Shown: positions 10,988 to 20,015 of the stretch, piece by piece
Position numbering within the stretch: position 1 is the stretch's first letter
Layout of the letters: every line of letters starts with the position of its first letter
Virus record (IMG/VR): IMGVR_UViG_3300033388_003055
Location: 1 to 39,934 of that record
DNA length: 39,934 bases
Origin: a virus
Direction: 5' to 3' (one strand)
Made by a program: the position numbers and the translations under genes
The notes under the pieces: generated by a model
Told to the model about the DNA's origin: nothing
Database searches by the model: none
Seen by the model: the letters and a program-made list of their open reading frames with translations, nothing else

Positions 10988-13900
10988 TGACAGTTACTAA
11001 TACAGATAATAAAGATATTTATTCCGGAGACGGTGTAACAGTAATTTTTGCATACACCTTTAAAGTTTTAGAGGCCAGCGATATGGGTGTCACTGTCACA
11101 GATACTTTGGGTGTAAACCCAACATTAACACTTGTTTTAAATACTGATTTCACTATTGATAATATCGGGAATGATGCTGGTGGTGATGTAACATTACTTC
11201 TTACCGGACAGTTATCGACAGCACCAATCGCAACGGACACTATCACACTTCTACGAACAGTACCGATCACACAAAATCTTGATCTTGTTACTAATGATGA
11301 TTTCCCCTCACAATCACAGGAAGATGCTTTTGATAAGCTTACTTTTATTGCACAGCAATTAGATGAAGTTGATGAAAGACAGCTAACATTACCGCCAAGT
11401 GTGACCGGTGTTGATAATGAGTTGCCTTTTCCTATTGCTAATAAGGCGCTTTTGTGGAACGCCACCGCTGATGCCATAATTAATAGCACAGATGATTTTG
11501 ATGATATTGTTACAGATGCTGCTGCTTCTGCGGCCGCTGCTGCTGCTAGTGAAACTAATGCCGCGACTTCTGCAAGTTCAGCCGCTTCTTCTGCAAGCGC
11601 CGCTTCCACTTCCGCAAGTGCCGCCGCCGCTAGTGCGGCCGCCGCCGCCGCAAGTGCCGCAAGTGTTAATTTACCGCCTGTTGCTTTTCCGGCTAATGAA
11701 GGACAAATACTTGTTGCAAGAGCCGCCGCTTCACCTTTTGATTATGCTCTTGAAGCAAATCTTGTTGCAACGATTGATCAATTTACAATTATAAATCCTA
11801 CTGGTAATCTTGAAGTAGCACCTTTCATGCTGGATAATATTGTTTTAAATGCTATGCGCATTTCTTCAAACAATGCTCTTACTGTCCAAAATCTTTCTGA
11901 TGGTGTGGAAGATACATATACTGATGAAACTGGTATTAATGCTACTCCTACCGTTAATGAAACCTTTGAAGGTGGAAGTTATCGGACACAAGTTGGAACA
12001 TTGGCGGAAAATACAAAACTAATCTTAAATTGGGATGATGCTTTTACTGGATCAACAGAATTTGTTGATAGTAGTGGGAATAATCATGTAATTACACAAG
12101 CCGGTAGCGCGGCTATTTTCTCTACACAGTTTAAGTTTGGCGATGGATCATTGTGCCTTGATGGTACAAGCCAATATCTCACTATTCCTAATTCTGCTGA
12201 TTTTGATGTTATAGCATCTTTAGTAGATAGTTGGACAATAGATATGTGGGTTTATCATAATATCGAAGCTAATGCGCCGGAGCATTGGGTTTCTCATGGG
12301 ATTAACAATAATCTTTGGGATTTTCTTCGTAGAGGAACCAATGGCCGAGTAATGTTTTCTGGATCTGTTGCTTCTATAAATATGTTTGCTCCGAGTACAA
12401 ATCTTCGTGGCGATGAAGTGAAACCTAATGGTTGGCATCATGTAGCGGTTTCAAAAGTTAATGATGTTTGGGGAATATATTTAGATGGTGTTCAAACAGG
12501 ACATAGAATACAAACAGCCGTATTAGACACAACAAGCACTCTTTTTATTGGATCAAGTGTTACTGTTACTCAATTAACGAATGGATATATTGATGATCTT
12601 CGTATTTCCAAAGCAGATGAATTTGGAGTTGTACCGATTGCAGTACCGGAAGGATGGTGGCCGCTTAAAGATAATGCGGTTAGTACAACAGTTGAAGATT
12701 GGTCAGGAAATACTAATACCGGAACATGTAATGTTAATACAGATACAATTCATTCCGCAGGGAAAGTTAGAAATTCTTTTGATTTTAATTCAATAAATCG
12801 TGTTGTTATAAATACTATCGTTTCAACAATAGAAAACGATACTAGCGGAACAGTAACAGCTTGGATAAATCCTACTTCAATAGCCGCATCACAAAGAGTA
12901 TTCGCAATATCTAATAGCGGCGCAAACACAAGATTAGATATATTTGTTGCTCTATCAACCGGAGTAGTTACGGTAGAACTTGTTGAAGCCGGTCTTACAA
13001 GTTGGACAATAGATAGTACTGGTGTAATAGCGGTAGATGTTTGGACACATATAGCAGTTGTGCAAGATGGAACATCGCCGGTTATATATATCAATGGTGT
13101 TGCAGATACAAATATCAATAACTCAAATAACATTACGCATTGGCTTAATAATTTAATAATACTTAATTCCGGTAGAATTGGTAACAGGATTTACAATGGA
13201 ACAGGGGAGCAAGATAACTTTTCTGGAAGAATAGAAGATGTGCGATACTATCAAAATGTTGCATTATCAGTAACAGAAATTAACTCAATTCGTGATGCCG
13301 GTATTGCTGGTGTTTATGGTGTTGGTGGGCCGAACCTTACTGTACCGACAGTAGCGCATACTGATAATGTAAACACTCATTTGTTAATGCACTTTGATTC
13401 AGCAACACAAGGCGAGGATCTTATTGATAGTTCTACCGGTGGGGTAGGATCACCACATACTGTAACTTCCGTTGCCGGTGCTGGTGTTAGCGGAAAGTTT
13501 GGTAATGGAGTTTTAAGATTAAATGGATCTACTGATCGTATATTTGCGCCAGATAGTGTTGATTGGGATATTGCCGGATCAACGGCTGATAGTTGGACAA
13601 TCGGTTGTTGGATAAGAAATGCTGATGTAGGAAATCAAGGTCAATTTATTGGGCAACAAGTTGATGGCACAAACTTTTGGGCATTTACATTAAATACAAC
13701 TAATGATTTAACATTTAGAGTTTTAACTACCGGGGATGGCGCATATATCACTATGACCGCTGGTTCAATAACCGATAACGATTGGCATTATGTAACAATG
13801 ATTAAAGTTGCAAATGATTGGGGAACATATCTTGACGGAGTGCAAATCGCTTTTGACACAGAAGCAGTAATTACCTCTACCTATACGGCATCACTAGAGA

Positions 13901-15060
13901 TTGGCGGCGCAACATTTTCTTCTCAATGGTTTGATGGAGAAATGGATGATGTGCATATTTCGCATGATAATCTATTATTCTCCGGCGCTCCGGTTGTTGG
14001 ATTGACGGACACAATAACCGTACCGACAGCCGTAACAGCGAATGTTGCTGGAACAGTATTGCATTTATTATTAAACAGTAATGATGAAAGTCCATTTAAT
14101 AATAAAATAGTTTTCATTGCGACAACATTATATGATAATGCAAATCCAAAATTTGGCGCTGGAGCCGTTGATTTCAACGGAACAACAGGTCGCATAACAA
14201 GTCCAGATTCTACTAATTGGGATATTGTTGGAGATCCTAAAGAGGATTGGACTATTGATCTTTGGGTTAAACATACCGATCATGCTTTATCGGAAGCTTA
14301 TATAGCACAACGAGAAGATGGTAATAATCGTTGGGCTATTCTTCATACTAATGCAACAGGAATAGAGTTCTTTTCAAGAAATACAGCCGGCATTATCGCA
14401 AGTATCGCGGCCAATGGGGAAATAACTGATACTTTATATCATCATATTGCTTTAATAAAAGTAGGGAGTGAAAATTCGGCCGGTTCTGAATATGGATTAT
14501 ATTTAGATGGTATACAAGTGGGTTATGTTCAAAGCGCCTTATTTGATACATTTACTGCGCCTTTAGTTATTGGATATGATGGTTCAGCAAACTTCTTTGA
14601 CGGACAAATGGATGGTATAAGAATAGCACAAACTAATGTGATATTTGCTGGCGCTCCAAATGTAGGTCTAACTGACACTATTACTATTCCAACATCAGCG
14701 CCATCACCTATAGGATCATCAGCACCGGATTTACTCTTACAATCAACGGCGGCCGCAGTTGTTGGAGTAGCACCGGACACTATACAAGCTTATTTTGATC
14801 TTGAAGATATTGATCCGACTGTTTTATTAAATACTGATATTACTTTGGAAGTATCAAGGGATGGTGGAACAACATTCACAGTTGGAACACTTGCGCTTTC
14901 CGGACAACAAGCTACTGCTGGCCGTAGATTAATAAGTGCAGTAGTTGATGTTTCGTTACAGCCAAATCCAGGAGTTGATCTTGCAACAATTGTTTATAAA
15001 GTTGAAAGTGCTAATGAAATACAGTTTAGATTACATGCAAGCACAAGAATATGGGGGTAA
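10987..15060 (+). CDS. Tail fibre with T7-type N-terminus and four LamG-like domains
   Basis: Residues 1-150 match the T7 gp17 N-terminal attachment domain (VFAYTFKVLEASDMGV-like start, TDTITLLRTVPITQ, SQSQEDAFDKLTFIAQQLDE). An Ala/Ser-rich coiled-coil-like rod follows (about 175-225). Four consecutive concanavalin/LamG-like beta-sandwiches occupy about 341-545, 553-771, 795-1013 and 1021-1235; three contain a DSWTIDMWV-type strand or close variant and a WHHVAV/YLDGVQ pair, while the second is more diverged (WTHIAVVQDG, YINGV). The last 120 residues form another beta-rich tip. The protein should bind to the tail through its N-terminus and recognise surface glycans through the LamG domains. 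No catalytic motif was seen. The start ATG overlaps the previous TAA by one base. Confidence 0.88.
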   Translation: MTVTNTDNKDIYSGDGVTVIFAYTFKVLEASDMGVTVTDTLGVNPTLTLVLNTDFTIDNIGNDAGGDVTLLLTGQLSTAPIATDTITLLRTVPITQNLDLVTNDDFPSQSQEDAFDKLTFIAQQLDEVDERQLTLPPSVTGVDNELPFPIANKALLWNATADAIINSTDDFDDIVTDAAASAAAAAASETNAATSASSAASSASAASTSASAAAASAAAAAASAASVNLPPVAFPANEGQILVARAAASPFDYALEANLVATIDQFTIINPTGNLEVAPFMLDNIVLNAMRISSNNALTVQNLSDGVEDTYTDETGINATPTVNETFEGGSYRTQVGTLAENTKLILNWDDAFTGSTEFVDSSGNNHVITQAGSAAIFSTQFKFGDGSLCLDGTSQYLTIPNSADFDVIASLVDSWTIDMWVYHNIEANAPEHWVSHGINNNLWDFLRRGTNGRVMFSGSVASINMFAPSTNLRGDEVKPNGWHHVAVSKVNDVWGIYLDGVQTGHRIQTAVLDTTSTLFIGSSVTVTQLTNGYIDDLRISKADEFGVVPIAVPEGWWPLKDNAVSTTVEDWSGNTNTGTCNVNTDTIHSAGKVRNSFDFNSINRVVINTIVSTIENDTSGTVTAWINPTSIAASQRVFAISNSGANTRLDIFVALSTGVVTVELVEAGLTSWTIDSTGVIAVDVWTHIAVVQDGTSPVIYINGVADTNINNSNNITHWLNNLIILNSGRIGNRIYNGTGEQDNFSGRIEDVRYYQNVALSVTEINSIRDAGIAGVYGVGGPNLTVPTVAHTDNVNTHLLMHFDSATQGEDLIDSSTGGVGSPHTVTSVAGAGVSGKFGNGVLRLNGSTDRIFAPDSVDWDIAGSTADSWTIGCWIRNADVGNQGQFIGQQVDGTNFWAFTLNTTNDLTFRVLTTGDGAYITMTAGSITDNDWHYVTMIKVANDWGTYLDGVQIAFDTEAVITSTYTASLEIGGATFSSQWFDGEMDDVHISHDNLLFSGAPVVGLTDTITVPTAVTANVAGTVLHLLLNSNDESPFNNKIVFIATTLYDNANPKFGAGAVDFNGTTGRITSPDSTNWDIVGDPKEDWTIDLWVKHTDHALSEAYIAQREDGNNRWAILHTNATGIEFFSRNTAGIIASIAANGEITDTLYHHIALIKVGSENSAGSEYGLYLDGIQVGYVQSALFDTFTAPLVIGYDGSANFFDGQMDGIRIAQTNVIFAGAPNVGLTDTITIPTSAPSPIGSSAPDLLLQSTAAAVVGVAPDTIQAYFDLEDIDPTVLLNTDITLEVSRDGGTTFTVGTLALSGQQATAGRRLISAVVDVSLQPNPGVDLATIVYKVESANEIQFRLHASTRIWG

Positions 15061-15063
15061 TGT

Positions 15064-15234
15064 ATGGCTTTAACAAAATTAACAACAGCTAAACAAAGAG
15101 AAGCTGATGCTTCGCGCCGAGCAATTAAAGCACAGAACAAGGGTAAGCCGCCTAATGTTTTAACACCACCGGAAAAAGATGAAATTATGCTTACTATGGC
15201 AGAAGCTTTAGGTTTTTATGATCCGACACCATAA
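15064..15234 (+). CDS. Small basic protein downstream of tail fibre
   Basis: A 56-residue protein begins MALTKLTTAKQREADASRRA and ends DPTP. The N-terminal half is a basic helix; the C-terminal half contains PPEKDEIMLTMAEALGFYD. It starts three bases after the tail-fibre stop and ends 13 bases before the next gene. I do not recognise it; small proteins here are often fibre assembly factors, but nothing in the sequence proves that. Confidence 0.6.
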   Translation: MALTKLTTAKQREADASRRAIKAQNKGKPPNVLTPPEKDEIMLTMAEALGFYDPTP

Positions 15235-15247
15235 TTAAAAGGGGGGA

Positions 15248-15691
15248 ATGATGGAAGAATTATTAAAAAAAGCGCAGGAACTTGTCGCTGGTCTTACTAA
15301 AGAAAAAGCATCATATGTTGAAAAGTCAAGAGATCAAGATGCTATGAGTTTCAAACTTGAGGGGGCGCAAGTTGAACTGGCCATTCGCGATCAAGAATTA
15401 AGAGTTAGAGAAGATGCTGTTAAAGGTGTCGAAAATGCAAAAGCTTTAGAGCAACAAGCGAGGGAAGTTTCTCTACAAAATCAAGCCGAAGAAGTTAGAT
15501 TACAGAAAGAAAGAGAGTCAATAGCGTCTGATCGAAAAGCTTTAAACGAGAGTAAAGCTGAAAATAGTAAAGCACAGGAATTAATTGATAAAGGAAATGA
15601 TCTCTTGAAAAAAGGTAACCAAGAATTAAAGGAAGCCAAAGAGAATTACAAGGAAGAAGTTTTAAAAAACCTTAAAAATGCGAGTGTTTAA
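15248..15691 (+). CDS. Coiled-coil protein
   Basis: The 147-residue protein is almost entirely heptad-like, rich in Glu, Lys and Gln, and has no Cys, Trp or Pro, so it should form one long coiled coil. A run of six G immediately upstream provides the ribosome-binding site. ATG codons at 15248 and 15251 are both possible; the second gives better spacing. Its last codon overlaps the next ATG (TAATG). It may act as an oligomerisation or assembly protein for the fibre or accessory virion proteins, inferred from place only. Confidence 0.7.
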   Translation: MMEELLKKAQELVAGLTKEKASYVEKSRDQDAMSFKLEGAQVELAIRDQELRVREDAVKGVENAKALEQQAREVSLQNQAEEVRLQKERESIASDRKALNESKAENSKAQELIDKGNDLLKKGNQELKEAKENYKEEVLKNLKNASV

Positions 15692-16038
15692 TGGCCTTTA
15701 CGCACGACCGTACAAGTCGGATGCTTACTATCGGCGATGGTGTGATCGATCTTCAAGAGTGGAATGTTGAGCGGCTTGCTGATTTTACTTTTGAGTATCA
15801 CGCATATATAGGGCATAATTACTCTGACTCACAAGTTATTAATACCACCAAAGGCGCTGTCTGGATGATTATGCGCCTTGCTGATCCGGGCCAAGTCAAT
15901 GAGACAATGCTTTATCGTATGGGGCGCACCGGACTTCCGGGATCTGGGAATGATATAATACAAACAGAATGGGATGCAAGGGCATCTAGTACATTCTTTA
16001 GGTTTGATCAAATGTTGGAAGAATTTTTTAATGGATAA
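15691..16038 (+). CDS. Hypothetical accessory virion protein
   Basis: 115 residues, mixed alpha/beta, with aromatic-rich stretches (FTFEYHAYIGHNY, STFFRFDQMLEEFF). It has no signal peptide, Cys or membrane segment. It begins on the stop of the coiled-coil gene and precedes a beta-rich protein by 5 bases. I do not recognise the family. It is one possible place for an unrecognised lysis or receptor-related activity, but no catalytic motif is visible. Confidence 0.65.
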   Translation: MAFTHDRTSRMLTIGDGVIDLQEWNVERLADFTFEYHAYIGHNYSDSQVINTTKGAVWMIMRLADPGQVNETMLYRMGRTGLPGSGNDIIQTEWDARASSTFFRFDQMLEEFFNG

Positions 16039-16043
16039 ATATA

Positions 16044-16457
16044 ATGGTAACAGCTTATCGAAATGTTCGCGGAAAACTTCAAGTAACCGGTACTGTAGAT
16101 GATCCAGTATTCGTTGTTGTTGAGGGAATTTCCGTCACGAATTTTAACACAAATGCGGCGGTTACAAATGTTGCTGATAGTACCAAGACTACGATATTAA
16201 CTCAAGTCTATGTTGGTGGTACTTTTGAAAATTTAGTAATGGTTTCGGTATCAGGAAGTTATTTTGCGAAATATTTTTTGACAGTAAACGGAGTGGATAT
16301 TGATATAAGACGAAGTTCCCCTGATCGGAATTTGCAGTATGATTTTACCGGCGCTCCCCTTGAGATTAATGTCGGTGATACCATTGATATAAAAGTAGAG
16401 CATTTTGATATTGGTGAACTACACGATTTTGAGGCAACAATATATGGGTATGATTAA
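16044..16457 (+). CDS. Beta-rich accessory virion protein
   Basis: 137 residues with alternating hydrophobic strands and no long helix, typical of a beta-sandwich. The segment KYFLTVNGVDIDIRR (about residues 75-89) resembles NYEVIIKVDGVEILRI in the protein at 17924-18436, which suggests a shared fold or paralogy. It is coupled to the next gene by TAATG at 16455-16459. Probably a virion surface or tail accessory protein, by context only. Confidence 0.65.
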   Translation: MVTAYRNVRGKLQVTGTVDDPVFVVVEGISVTNFNTNAAVTNVADSTKTTILTQVYVGGTFENLVMVSVSGSYFAKYFLTVNGVDIDIRRSSPDRNLQYDFTGAPLEINVGDTIDIKVEHFDIGELHDFEATIYGYD

Positions 16458-16717
16458 TGGCTGACTTACCAGTAGTACGAACAAGGAATGATTTAACTAA
16501 ACCTAATGTCAAGGTTTTAAAGCTTTTATTGGAACAGCAAATTGCTGAAAAAAAGGCAAGAGTTGAACGATTAAAGACTGATGCGTTTGAAATTATGGAA
16601 GGCCGGATAAAAGGACTACAAGCCGATATAATAATGGGTGAACGCGATATAGCTAAACTAATCATAGATCTTGACGATCTTGAAAGACACGACGATATGG
16701 AAATTATCGAAGTGTAA
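16457..16717 (+). CDS. Small coiled-coil protein
   Basis: 86 residues. An N-terminal MADLPVVRTRNDL segment is followed by one long amphipathic helix (about residues 18-80) ending in acidic residues. The MADLP start is shared with the protein at 17924, which hints at common N-terminal docking or duplication. It has no enzymatic motif. It sits inside the coupled run of accessory virion genes. Confidence 0.65.
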   Translation: MADLPVVRTRNDLTKPNVKVLKLLLEQQIAEKKARVERLKTDAFEIMEGRIKGLQADIIMGERDIAKLIIDLDDLERHDDMEIIEV

Positions 16718-16735
16718 AAATGAAAGGAGTTAAAA

Positions 16736-17692
16736 ATGGCTGATGGCATATTCCCAAGTGTAATCTCTAAAGATAGAGACGATAATGCTATCGCTAACCC
16801 TATTTTTGTTCAGATTTCTGACGGAGTAGAGATTATCGAAGTTAATGCCGATGGCAGTATTAATGTACTGCTTGGCGCAAATTCCGGAGTTGATATTGGT
16901 GATGTGGATGTCACCAGTGTAATTCCCGGAGTTGGAGCAACAAATTTAGGAAAAGCAGAGGATGCAGTACATTCTTCTGGTGATGTAGGTGTGGAAATTC
17001 TTGTAGTTAGAAATGATACACTTGCTACTTTAGTTGATACTGACGGTGATTATGCGCCGCTTCAAGTTGATGCTGACGGTGCTTTATATGTAACAGGATC
17101 ATTTGCGACAACTTCTGCGGAAGTTATTTTAGATGATTCGGCCTTTACACCGGCTGTTTCAAGTGTCGCTATGGTCGGCTTTTTCGTAGATGAAACAGCT
17201 ACCGATAGTGTAGACGAGGGTGATGGTGGTGCTGCTCGTATGACCGCCGATCGTAAGCAGTTAATGGTAATTACAGATGCGACTACGGATGCAAATAGAC
17301 TGACCGTAAATGCTGATGGTTCTGTAAATGTAAATCTTGTCAATGCAGTTGTGGCCGGTGAGATTCACGATTACGACACAGCCGCCGCAGTTGTTTCTGA
17401 TGCTACTGATAACCACGACTATTCTGTTGCAGTATCGACTTTTCTTTTGAAAAGCGTTATTGTTGCTGGTAGTGGTAATATCAAAGCTGAAATTCTAGCC
17501 GGTCCGATCGCTGGTCTTGTTGCGGTTGCTACGGTATTCCTCAATGGTAAAGAGGGTGATACTCAGCAAGTTTTCTTTGATCCACCTGTAGAAGTTCCTT
17601 TGGCAAGTTCCGGTACGGTTCGTGTTATCCGTACTAATCGTCAAGGTTCTGCTACTGATGTATATTCAACAATTATTGGAAGTCAATTATAA
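16736..17692 (+). CDS. Beta-repeat virion decoration or tail accessory protein
   Basis: 318 residues, acidic and beta-rich, with three copies of an ADG(S/A)-type strand motif: VNADGSINV (about residue 36), VDADGALYV (about 110) and VNADGSVNV (about 190). The central DETATDSVDEGDGGAARMTADRKQ-like region (shown here only in outline, about residues 150-175) belongs to a type common in marine and environmental phage structural proteins. A strong Shine-Dalgarno, AAAGGAG, lies 6 bases before the ATG, the best in this block, so it may be the most strongly made. Role as a surface or tail protein is inferred. Confidence 0.7.
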   Translation: MADGIFPSVISKDRDDNAIANPIFVQISDGVEIIEVNADGSINVLLGANSGVDIGDVDVTSVIPGVGATNLGKAEDAVHSSGDVGVEILVVRNDTLATLVDTDGDYAPLQVDADGALYVTGSFATTSAEVILDDSAFTPAVSSVAMVGFFVDETATDSVDEGDGGAARMTADRKQLMVITDATTDANRLTVNADGSVNVNLVNAVVAGEIHDYDTAAAVVSDATDNHDYSVAVSTFLLKSVIVAGSGNIKAEILAGPIAGLVAVATVFLNGKEGDTQQVFFDPPVEVPLASSGTVRVIRTNRQGSATDVYSTIIGSQL

Positions 17693-17715
17693 TAAATAAA
17701 TGAAAGGACAGGAAT

Positions 17716-17931
17716 ATGGCTGGAGATAAATCTAAACCAGATACGACAGGGAAAGCAGTCCGCGATATGAAAGGCTCAGAAGAAATTAAGCCGGAAGCGA
17801 CTGACCCAAAGGCTCAAAATCGAGTTCAGGTGCATCAAGGCAATATTCCTGTCCTCACGATCCAGTTTTTAAGTGAAATATCACAGAAGGTCGGACGGAT
17901 CGCCGATGCTTTAGAAAAAGCTAATGGCTGA
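17716..17931 (+). CDS. Small hydrophilic protein
   Basis: 71 residues. The first 40 are Lys/Asp/Glu-rich and probably disordered; the last 25 (LTIQFLSEISQKVGRIADAL) form an amphipathic helix. AAAGGACAGGAAT precedes the ATG, a strong ribosome-binding site. The end overlaps the next gene by 8 bases. Possibly a chaperone or a small structural connector; not recognised. Confidence 0.6.
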   Translation: MAGDKSKPDTTGKAVRDMKGSEEIKPEATDPKAQNRVQVHQGNIPVLTIQFLSEISQKVGRIADALEKANG

Positions 17932-18436
17932 TTTACCTATTGATGATACGATCGATGTTAATATTACCAATGATGCCGGTGATAAGAAAGTAACTGTAAC
18001 TACTGATGGCGCTAAAGAACGACTTGATGTAACTTTAGGCGATGAATTGTCTTTTCAGTTGCAAGCTTTTACACCAGAATTTCATTTTGATGTTGCCGGT
18101 GTAGCACTAAACACTTCAACAGATACTTCGCTGTATAGTGAAACAGGAGTAGGCAAGATTGATTTTGTTGCTATTGCTTCCGGTACTTCTAACTATGAAG
18201 TAATCATAAAAGTTGATGGTGTTGAGATACTTCGTATTGAAATGGGTGAATTAGGATCGGATATAGGTTTAGCCAATGCTACCAATGTACCTTTATGGGT
18301 AGAAACAGCTAACAAAAATTTTCGGTATAGTCCAAAACAGGGTGTTGATTTCACAACAAGCTTTGAAGTTTTAGCTAAAGCTACAACAGGAACACCGACT
18401 GTAACTTGGTTAATCAATGATAGGAAAGCGGCATAA
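17924..18436 (+). CDS. Beta-rich accessory virion protein
   Basis: 170 residues. A short N-terminal MADLPIDDTIDVNI segment is followed by a beta-sandwich-like body (about residues 45-168). The strand NYEVIIKVDGVEILRI resembles part of the protein at 16044-16457. It overlaps both neighbours (ATG inside the previous gene, TAATG with the next). No enzyme motif. Likely virion surface or receptor-binding accessory, inferred. Confidence 0.65.
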   Translation: MADLPIDDTIDVNITNDAGDKKVTVTTDGAKERLDVTLGDELSFQLQAFTPEFHFDVAGVALNTSTDTSLYSETGVGKIDFVAIASGTSNYEVIIKVDGVEILRIEMGELGSDIGLANATNVPLWVETANKNFRYSPKQGVDFTTSFEVLAKATTGTPTVTWLINDRKAA

Positions 18437-18771
18437 TGGCAACAGTAGATAAAGATCAAGTATTCACAGCAGAAGCGATCCGCGTTAATACGACTGTTAA
18501 TTCTTCCATCGCTGATACCGGTGAATTTCAAGCTGAAACAATCGTAATTTATAATGGCCTTGATCAATCGGTTGCTATTCAATTACAAGGATCTTTGGAT
18601 AATACTAATTGGATAGATATTGGTAATGCTTTTAATATTGCGGCCGGTGTAAAAGATTATGCTACAGTCACAGATTATTTTCCATGTTATCGTGTAACAG
18701 CTAAATGCGCAACAGCGCCGACAACAGGCGATCTTGATGCATGGATATTAAAAGCCGGTGCGGTGAACTAA
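18436..18771 (+). CDS. Beta-rich small virion protein
   Basis: 111 residues of alternating strands including VIYNGLDQSVAIQLQGS and WIDIGNAF, a pattern seen in small beta-sandwich structural proteins of phages. Two cysteines at the C-terminal third (CYRVTAKC) are only six residues apart. It is coupled to both neighbours by one-base stop/start overlaps. Function unknown. Confidence 0.65.
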   Translation: MATVDKDQVFTAEAIRVNTTVNSSIADTGEFQAETIVIYNGLDQSVAIQLQGSLDNTNWIDIGNAFNIAAGVKDYATVTDYFPCYRVTAKCATAPTTGDLDAWILKAGAVN

Positions 18772-18983
18772 TGAATGGATCATTAAATCAAACAGGAACA
18801 AGAGGTAAAGAAAAGTCAAAGATTTTGCGTATTGAATTGCCGCGATCTAATCCTAATATCAAGTCTGATATTGATACAGAATTAGATAATGGCTGGCATA
18901 TTGCTTCTTGTGTTTCTTTTATTAATCCACCGGACACTAAAACGACTTTACTTTACACTTTGACAAAGCCAAAAAGGAATTAA
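18771..18983 (+). CDS. Hypothetical protein
   Basis: 70 residues starting MNGSLNQTGTRGKEK. The ATG at 18771 overlaps the preceding TAA by one base, which favours it over an in-frame ATG at 18741 inside the previous gene. The C-terminal half (GWHIASCVSFINPPDTKTTLLYTL) looks like a small beta domain. Not recognised. Confidence 0.6.
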   Translation: MNGSLNQTGTRGKEKSKILRIELPRSNPNIKSDIDTELDNGWHIASCVSFINPPDTKTTLLYTLTKPKRN

Positions 18984-18987
18984 CTTA

Positions 18988-19230
18988 GTGAGAATTGGCC
19001 GCAAACTAAGGCGGCTTACATTGTCGATATTAATACCGATTGTTAAGTGGCTTACGGAAGATAAAATAAAGCCAGTTAAATTTAAAAGGCATCCTAAATA
19101 TTTTGATGATTATTCGGATTTTACTGAGGAACAGATTAGAACGCATAAATTATTAAGGCAAGTAATGAGAATGAAACTTGGAATTAAACCCGGAAAAATT
19201 ATTTATGTAGAAGGCTGGGGGTGGTTATAA
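18988..19230 (+). CDS. Small basic protein, GTG start
   Basis: 80 residues, strongly basic, with a hydrophobic stretch LTLSILIPIVKWL near the N-terminus that could be a short membrane or amphipathic helix. The GTG at 18988 follows the previous stop by 4 bases. It opens the lysis region, directly before a run of membrane proteins, so a membrane or lysis role is possible but unproven. Confidence 0.55.
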   Translation: MRIGRKLRRLTLSILIPIVKWLTEDKIKPVKFKRHPKYFDDYSDFTEEQIRTHKLLRQVMRMKLGIKPGKIIYVEGWGWL

Positions 19231-19403
19231 TGGGATTCGTCTCAACAGAGCAAACAGTAGCAATAATTGAAGCTGTAGGCGAGGCTATACCAGAACAGCC
19301 TATAAGATCAGAACCGAATATGGCTTTTTGGCCTCTATTATTATTGGCGATTATTCCGGTTGTTTTAGGGTGGTGGCTTAATAAGAGAAGGAAAAAGAAA
19401 TGA
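19230..19403 (+). CDS. Small single-span membrane protein, possible holin or lysis accessory
   Basis: 57 residues. The ATG at 19230 overlaps the previous TAA, so I chose it over an upstream in-frame GTG at 19221. A soluble N-terminal 30 residues is followed by one transmembrane segment (WPLLLLAIIPVVLGWWL, about 37-53) and a positive tail NKRRKKK, which predicts N-out/C-in topology. Size and topology suit a small holin or pinholin, but no family is recognised. It overlaps the next gene by 4 bases. Confidence 0.6.
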   Translation: MGFVSTEQTVAIIEAVGEAIPEQPIRSEPNMAFWPLLLLAIIPVVLGWWLNKRRKKK

Positions 19404-19684
19404 ATGAGTGGCAAACTATTCTTTGGGCCTTTACGATCGGTGGTGGTATCTTTGGCGGTATGTGGATAGTTTTACAAGATATTAAGAAATCTGCACACGC
19501 AAGAATTAGCCGACTTGAGAATGTAATGGATGAAATTGTTAGGGATTGTGGAACAAAAAAGGATAACTTTATCACAATGAAAGCTTTTGATCGCCTTGAG
19601 GTCAATATAACGAGGCGACTGGATGGAACAAATACGAGGATAGATGATCTTTTAATAACACTAAGAAATGGGGGGATGAAGTGA
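19400..19684 (+). CDS. Membrane-anchored coiled-coil protein, spanin- or holin-associated type
   Basis: 94 residues with an N-terminal transmembrane segment (ILWAFTIGGGIFGGMWIVL, about 7-25) followed by a charged helix with heptads. This is the layout of inner-membrane spanin subunits and XhlA-like holin partners. It overlaps both neighbours by 4 bases, so the lysis genes are translationally coupled. Identity is by topology only. Confidence 0.6.
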   Translation: MNEWQTILWAFTIGGGIFGGMWIVLQDIKKSAHARISRLENVMDEIVRDCGTKKDNFITMKAFDRLEVNITRRLDGTNTRIDDLLITLRNGGMK

Positions 19685-19992
19685 AGAAATTAATTATAAC
19701 AGTAGTATGTGGGTTGCTTATTGTTTGCGCTCATACAGCCTATGCTGGTGGTAGTAGTACCTCTTGTGAGGGGTATAAGGGGCAACTGCTGAACCGGTGC
19801 GTAGGACACCCAGACAACAGCAGAGACAATCCTTATGGTGTGGGGGCTGATGTACTTATTCACAGAACAGAGCATGTCGATCTGATCGCTGAATATAAGT
19901 ACGATATTAATAACGAGGAACATTCAATCTTTGGTGTATTTAAAACAACTACCTCAATAGTCGAGTTTGTAAGAGACTTTTTTGGTAAATAG
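19681..19992 (+). CDS. Secreted protein of unknown function in lysis region
   Basis: 103 residues from a GTG that overlaps the previous TGA. Residues 1-22 are a clear Sec signal peptide (basic MKK, hydrophobic core, AYA cleavage site). The mature 80-residue part has two cysteines (CEGYKGQLLNRC) that could form a disulphide in the periplasm and a beta-like DVLIHRTEHVDLIAEYKYDI stretch. It has no recognised peptidoglycan-hydrolase motif. Its place between membrane lysis genes suggests envelope action; it is one of the few candidates for the missing lysin function. Confidence 0.65.
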   Translation: MKKLIITVVCGLLIVCAHTAYAGGSSTSCEGYKGQLLNRCVGHPDNSRDNPYGVGADVLIHRTEHVDLIAEYKYDINNEEHSIFGVFKTTTSIVEFVRDFFGK

Positions 19993-20015
19993 TAAATCAA
20001 CTAAAGGAGAAAATT

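Noticed and set aside
11019-11609. Long antisense frame (196 codons) opposite the tail-fibre start
   Set aside because: It is the mirror of the Ala/Ser-rich and T7-type coding sequence, with no ribosome-binding site; the sense frame is clearly the gene.
11510-11670. Dense GCN-type triplet repeats that look like a DNA repeat array
   Set aside because: They encode the Ala/Ser-rich rod of the tail fibre; repeated alanine codons explain the pattern.
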